Shown: in pieces, positions 4,456 to 5,621 of the stretch
Layout of the letters: each line of letters starts with the position of its first letter
Numbering within the stretch: position 1 is the first letter of the stretch
Assembly: GCA_030040815.1 (NCBI GenBank)
Contig: JASHSZ010000565.1
Span: 1 to 5,621, forward strand
Origin: Streptosporangiaceae bacterium
GTDB taxonomy: Bacteria > Actinomycetota > Actinomycetes > Streptosporangiales > Streptosporangiaceae
Reading direction: 5' to 3'
Length of the DNA stretch: 5,621 nucleotides
Translations under genes and position numbers: made by a program
The notes under the pieces: model-generated
What the model saw: only the letters and a program-made list of their open reading frames with translations
The model's database searches: none
What the model was told of the DNA's origin: nothing

Positions 4456-4485
4456 ATCGTATAGCGCCTGTAATTCAGTTGCCAA
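4456..4485 (-). promoter_or_regulatory. Candidate leaderless promoter of the VOC gene
   Basis: On the minus strand, TTGGCA (-35, five of six to TTGACA, 4480-4485) is followed by an 18-nt spacer and TACGAT (-10, 4456-4461). Exactly 6 nt then precede GTG 4449, so transcription would begin at the start codon itself. There is no Shine-Dalgarno, as expected for leaderless mRNAs, which are frequent in actinobacteria. Confidence 0.55.
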
Positions 4486-4513
4486 GACTGGTTTGATATG
4501 CAAACCTGCTCGC

Positions 4514-5239
4514 GTGGCCAACCATCCGGGCATCTCCCCTGCCGATCCGGCTGACCTGCTGACGGGCATCCGCGGCCTGGCGCTCGAGGTCCGGCTGGCG
4601 CAGCGCGGTGCCTGGTTCCCGCTCCTGCTTCTGGCCGCGGTGACGCTCGGGGCGATCCCGGTGGACCGGTATGGTCACTACTCCGGCACCTGCGGCGTGA
4701 CCCTCGGCGAGGCGGGCGAGATCTGCACCCGCTACTCGGCGATCGCGTTCTTTTACTGGCCGTCGGCGCTGATCGTCGCCTACGGCGCGGCCGGCTGGTT
4801 TTACATCCGGCGGTCCCGCCGCCGCGGGGTGGATACCCCGGCCCGGCCCTACCTGGTAGTCGGCGCGGCATTCGCGCTGCTGGTCACTGGCCTGTCCCTG
4901 TGGGCGGCGCATCATGCGGCCATTGAGGCCCAGGTGCTCGGGCTCCACCTGCGGTCCGGCACCTGGCTGGCCGTCACCGGCTACCGGCTGATCAGCGAGT
5001 CGTCGGCGATCGGGCTGGCGCTGCTGGTGCTGGCCCGGCTTGAGCGCAGCCGAACCGTGGCGGTGGTCGCGCTGGCCTACCTGGTGGTGGTGCTGGCGCC
5101 GGCCGACTTCGGCTGGGTGGCAGCGCGCCCGTCGTCCTGGTCGTTCCTTCCCCATCTGGTCATAGACGCCGGCGTGCTGCTGGCAGGCGCGGCCGCAGTG
5201 GGAATGGCGCAGCGAAACTCTGCCCGGGGTGCCCGGTGA
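4514..5239 (+). CDS. Six-TM membrane protein of unknown family, coupled to a winged-helix regulator
   Basis: From GTG 4514 the protein is 241 residues. A TTG at 4493 would add 7 residues, and neither start has a clear Shine-Dalgarno. Hydrophobic segments lie at about residues 34-50, 74-97, 113-131, 160-175, 180-196 and 209-231, predicting six transmembrane helices. There is a basic loop RRSRRR at 99-104, most likely cytoplasmic. The first non-cytoplasmic loop, residues 51-73, holds C60 and C71, which could form a disulfide. I do not recognise a named family. The stop overlaps the start of the next gene in GTGA, so the two are translationally coupled, and the regulator may control or respond to this membrane protein. 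The gene is divergent from the VOC gene, with a 64-bp gap that must hold both promoters. Confidence 0.85.
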   Translation: MANHPGISPADPADLLTGIRGLALEVRLAQRGAWFPLLLLAAVTLGAIPVDRYGHYSGTCGVTLGEAGEICTRYSAIAFFYWPSALIVAYGAAGWFYIRRSRRRGVDTPARPYLVVGAAFALLVTGLSLWAAHHAAIEAQVLGLHLRSGTWLAVTGYRLISESSAIGLALLVLARLERSRTVAVVALAYLVVVLAPADFGWVAARPSSWSFLPHLVIDAGVLLAGAAAVGMAQRNSARGAR

Positions 5240-5565
5240 CCGCCCTTGCCCCGTCCGGCCATCCCACCGCTGCCCTGGACGACGTGGTTCACCAGCGGGT
5301 CCGCCTGGGGATCCTGTCGATCGCCCATGAAGCCCGCCGCGTCGAGTTCGGCTTCCTCCGCACCACCCTGGGCCTGACCGCGGGAAACCTGTCCCAGCAC
5401 CTGACCGTGCTGGAGGCCGCCGGGCTGATCGCCATCGACAAGGGCTACGAAGGCCGGCGCGGCCGCACCTGGATCCGCCTGACCAAGACCGGCCGCCGGG
5501 CCCTGGCCGAGGAGATCGCCGCGCTCCGGAAACTTATCGGACTGTTCGACAATGACCAGCCCTGA
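5236..5565 (+). CDS. Winged helix-turn-helix transcriptional regulator (MarR/ArsR-like, HTH_34 type)
   Basis: A 109-residue single-domain DNA-binding protein starting at GTG 5236, which overlaps the membrane-protein stop by 4 bp. Helix one is LDDVVHQRVRLGILSIA at residues 14-30. The helix-turn-helix runs about 37-64, with the recognition helix at TAGNLSQHLTVLEAAG (48-63). The wing is KGYEGRRGRTWIRLTKTGR at 69-87, followed by a C-terminal dimerisation helix with AEEIAALRKL. This layout matches the compact regulators (PF13601-like) found widely in actinobacteria, often next to membrane proteins. No metal-binding cysteines are present, so an ArsR metal sensor is unlikely. It probably regulates its own operon or the divergent VOC gene; this is inference from position. 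Confidence 0.92.
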   Translation: MTALAPSGHPTAALDDVVHQRVRLGILSIAHEARRVEFGFLRTTLGLTAGNLSQHLTVLEAAGLIAIDKGYEGRRGRTWIRLTKTGRRALAEEIAALRKLIGLFDNDQP

Positions 5566-5581
5566 CACGCGGATCACGTCC

Positions 5582-5601
5582 GCCTGCCGGAGACGGCAGG
5601 C
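5582..5601 (+). terminator. Hairpin with GAGA tetraloop after the regulator gene
   Basis: GCCTGCCG 5582-5589 pairs perfectly with CGGCAGGC 5594-5601 around GAGA, a GNRA-type tetraloop. It begins 17 nt after the regulator stop. No T-tract follows, but the 8-bp GC-rich stem at an operon end fits an actinobacterial terminator. Confidence 0.6.
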
Positions 5602-5621
5602 CTGCACGACTGCGGCAGCGT

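Noticed and set aside
4450..4569. 40-residue N-terminal extension of the VOC protein
   Set aside because: It would overlap the divergent membrane-protein gene and its promoter, it lies beyond the normal start of the VOC fold, and a well-placed promoter sits inside it.
4475..5607. Long minus-strand open frames opposite the membrane protein and regulator (226 and 176 aa)
   Set aside because: They are Gln/Arg/Gly-rich with no family pattern, and lie antisense to proteins with clear TM helices and an HTH.
1..5621. CRISPR array, insertion sequence or defence-island signature
   Set aside because: No regularly spaced repeats, transposase or nuclease/helicase genes are present in the window.

Overview
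The window is high-GC DNA with GTG as well as ATG starts, start sites that look leaderless, and proteins of actinobacterial type, including the integrase subfamily, a short YidJ-type GNAT protein and a winged-helix regulator coupled to a membrane protein. It most likely comes from the chromosome of a filamentous or soil actinobacterium. Genus cannot be set from this sequence alone.

Layout from left to right: (1) the C-terminal part of a DUF1275/YoaK membrane protein, cut by the window edge, followed 7 bp later by a 100-aa GNAT acetyltransferase, both on +. (2) Convergent to these, a two-gene minus-strand unit: a 258-aa double-hotdog acyl-CoA thioesterase, then a circularly permuted YpsA/SLOG (putative molybdenum carrier) protein 15 bp downstream. 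(3) A 222-bp divergent intergenic region unusually rich in inverted repeats, leading into a 101-aa PEGA-like small protein on + with a strong Shine-Dalgarno. (4) Convergent to that, a tyrosine recombinase on the minus strand whose start lies 90 bp from a complete tRNA-Lys(UUU) gene on +. (5) A 241-bp non-coding stretch with two related hairpins. (6) A minus-strand VOC/glyoxalase-fold protein with a promoter that fits leaderless transcription. (7) Divergent from it, a six-TM membrane protein of unknown family, overlapping by 4 bp a MarR/ArsR-like winged-helix regulator and followed by a hairpin.

Most genes form ordinary small metabolic or regulatory units. The accessory signal is the integrase beside tRNA-Lys. 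The integrase lies on the 5' side of the tRNA, whereas elements targeting tRNA 3' ends normally extend from the 3' side. It appears to lack the usual beta-hairpin catalytic lysine. No other recognisable mobile-element genes (rep, tra, xis, phage structural) are in the window, so this looks like one end of an element or an orphaned remnant. I see no clear evidence of a wholly new multi-gene system; the least explained items are the integrase/tRNA junction, the hairpin-rich non-coding segments and the membrane protein/regulator pair.
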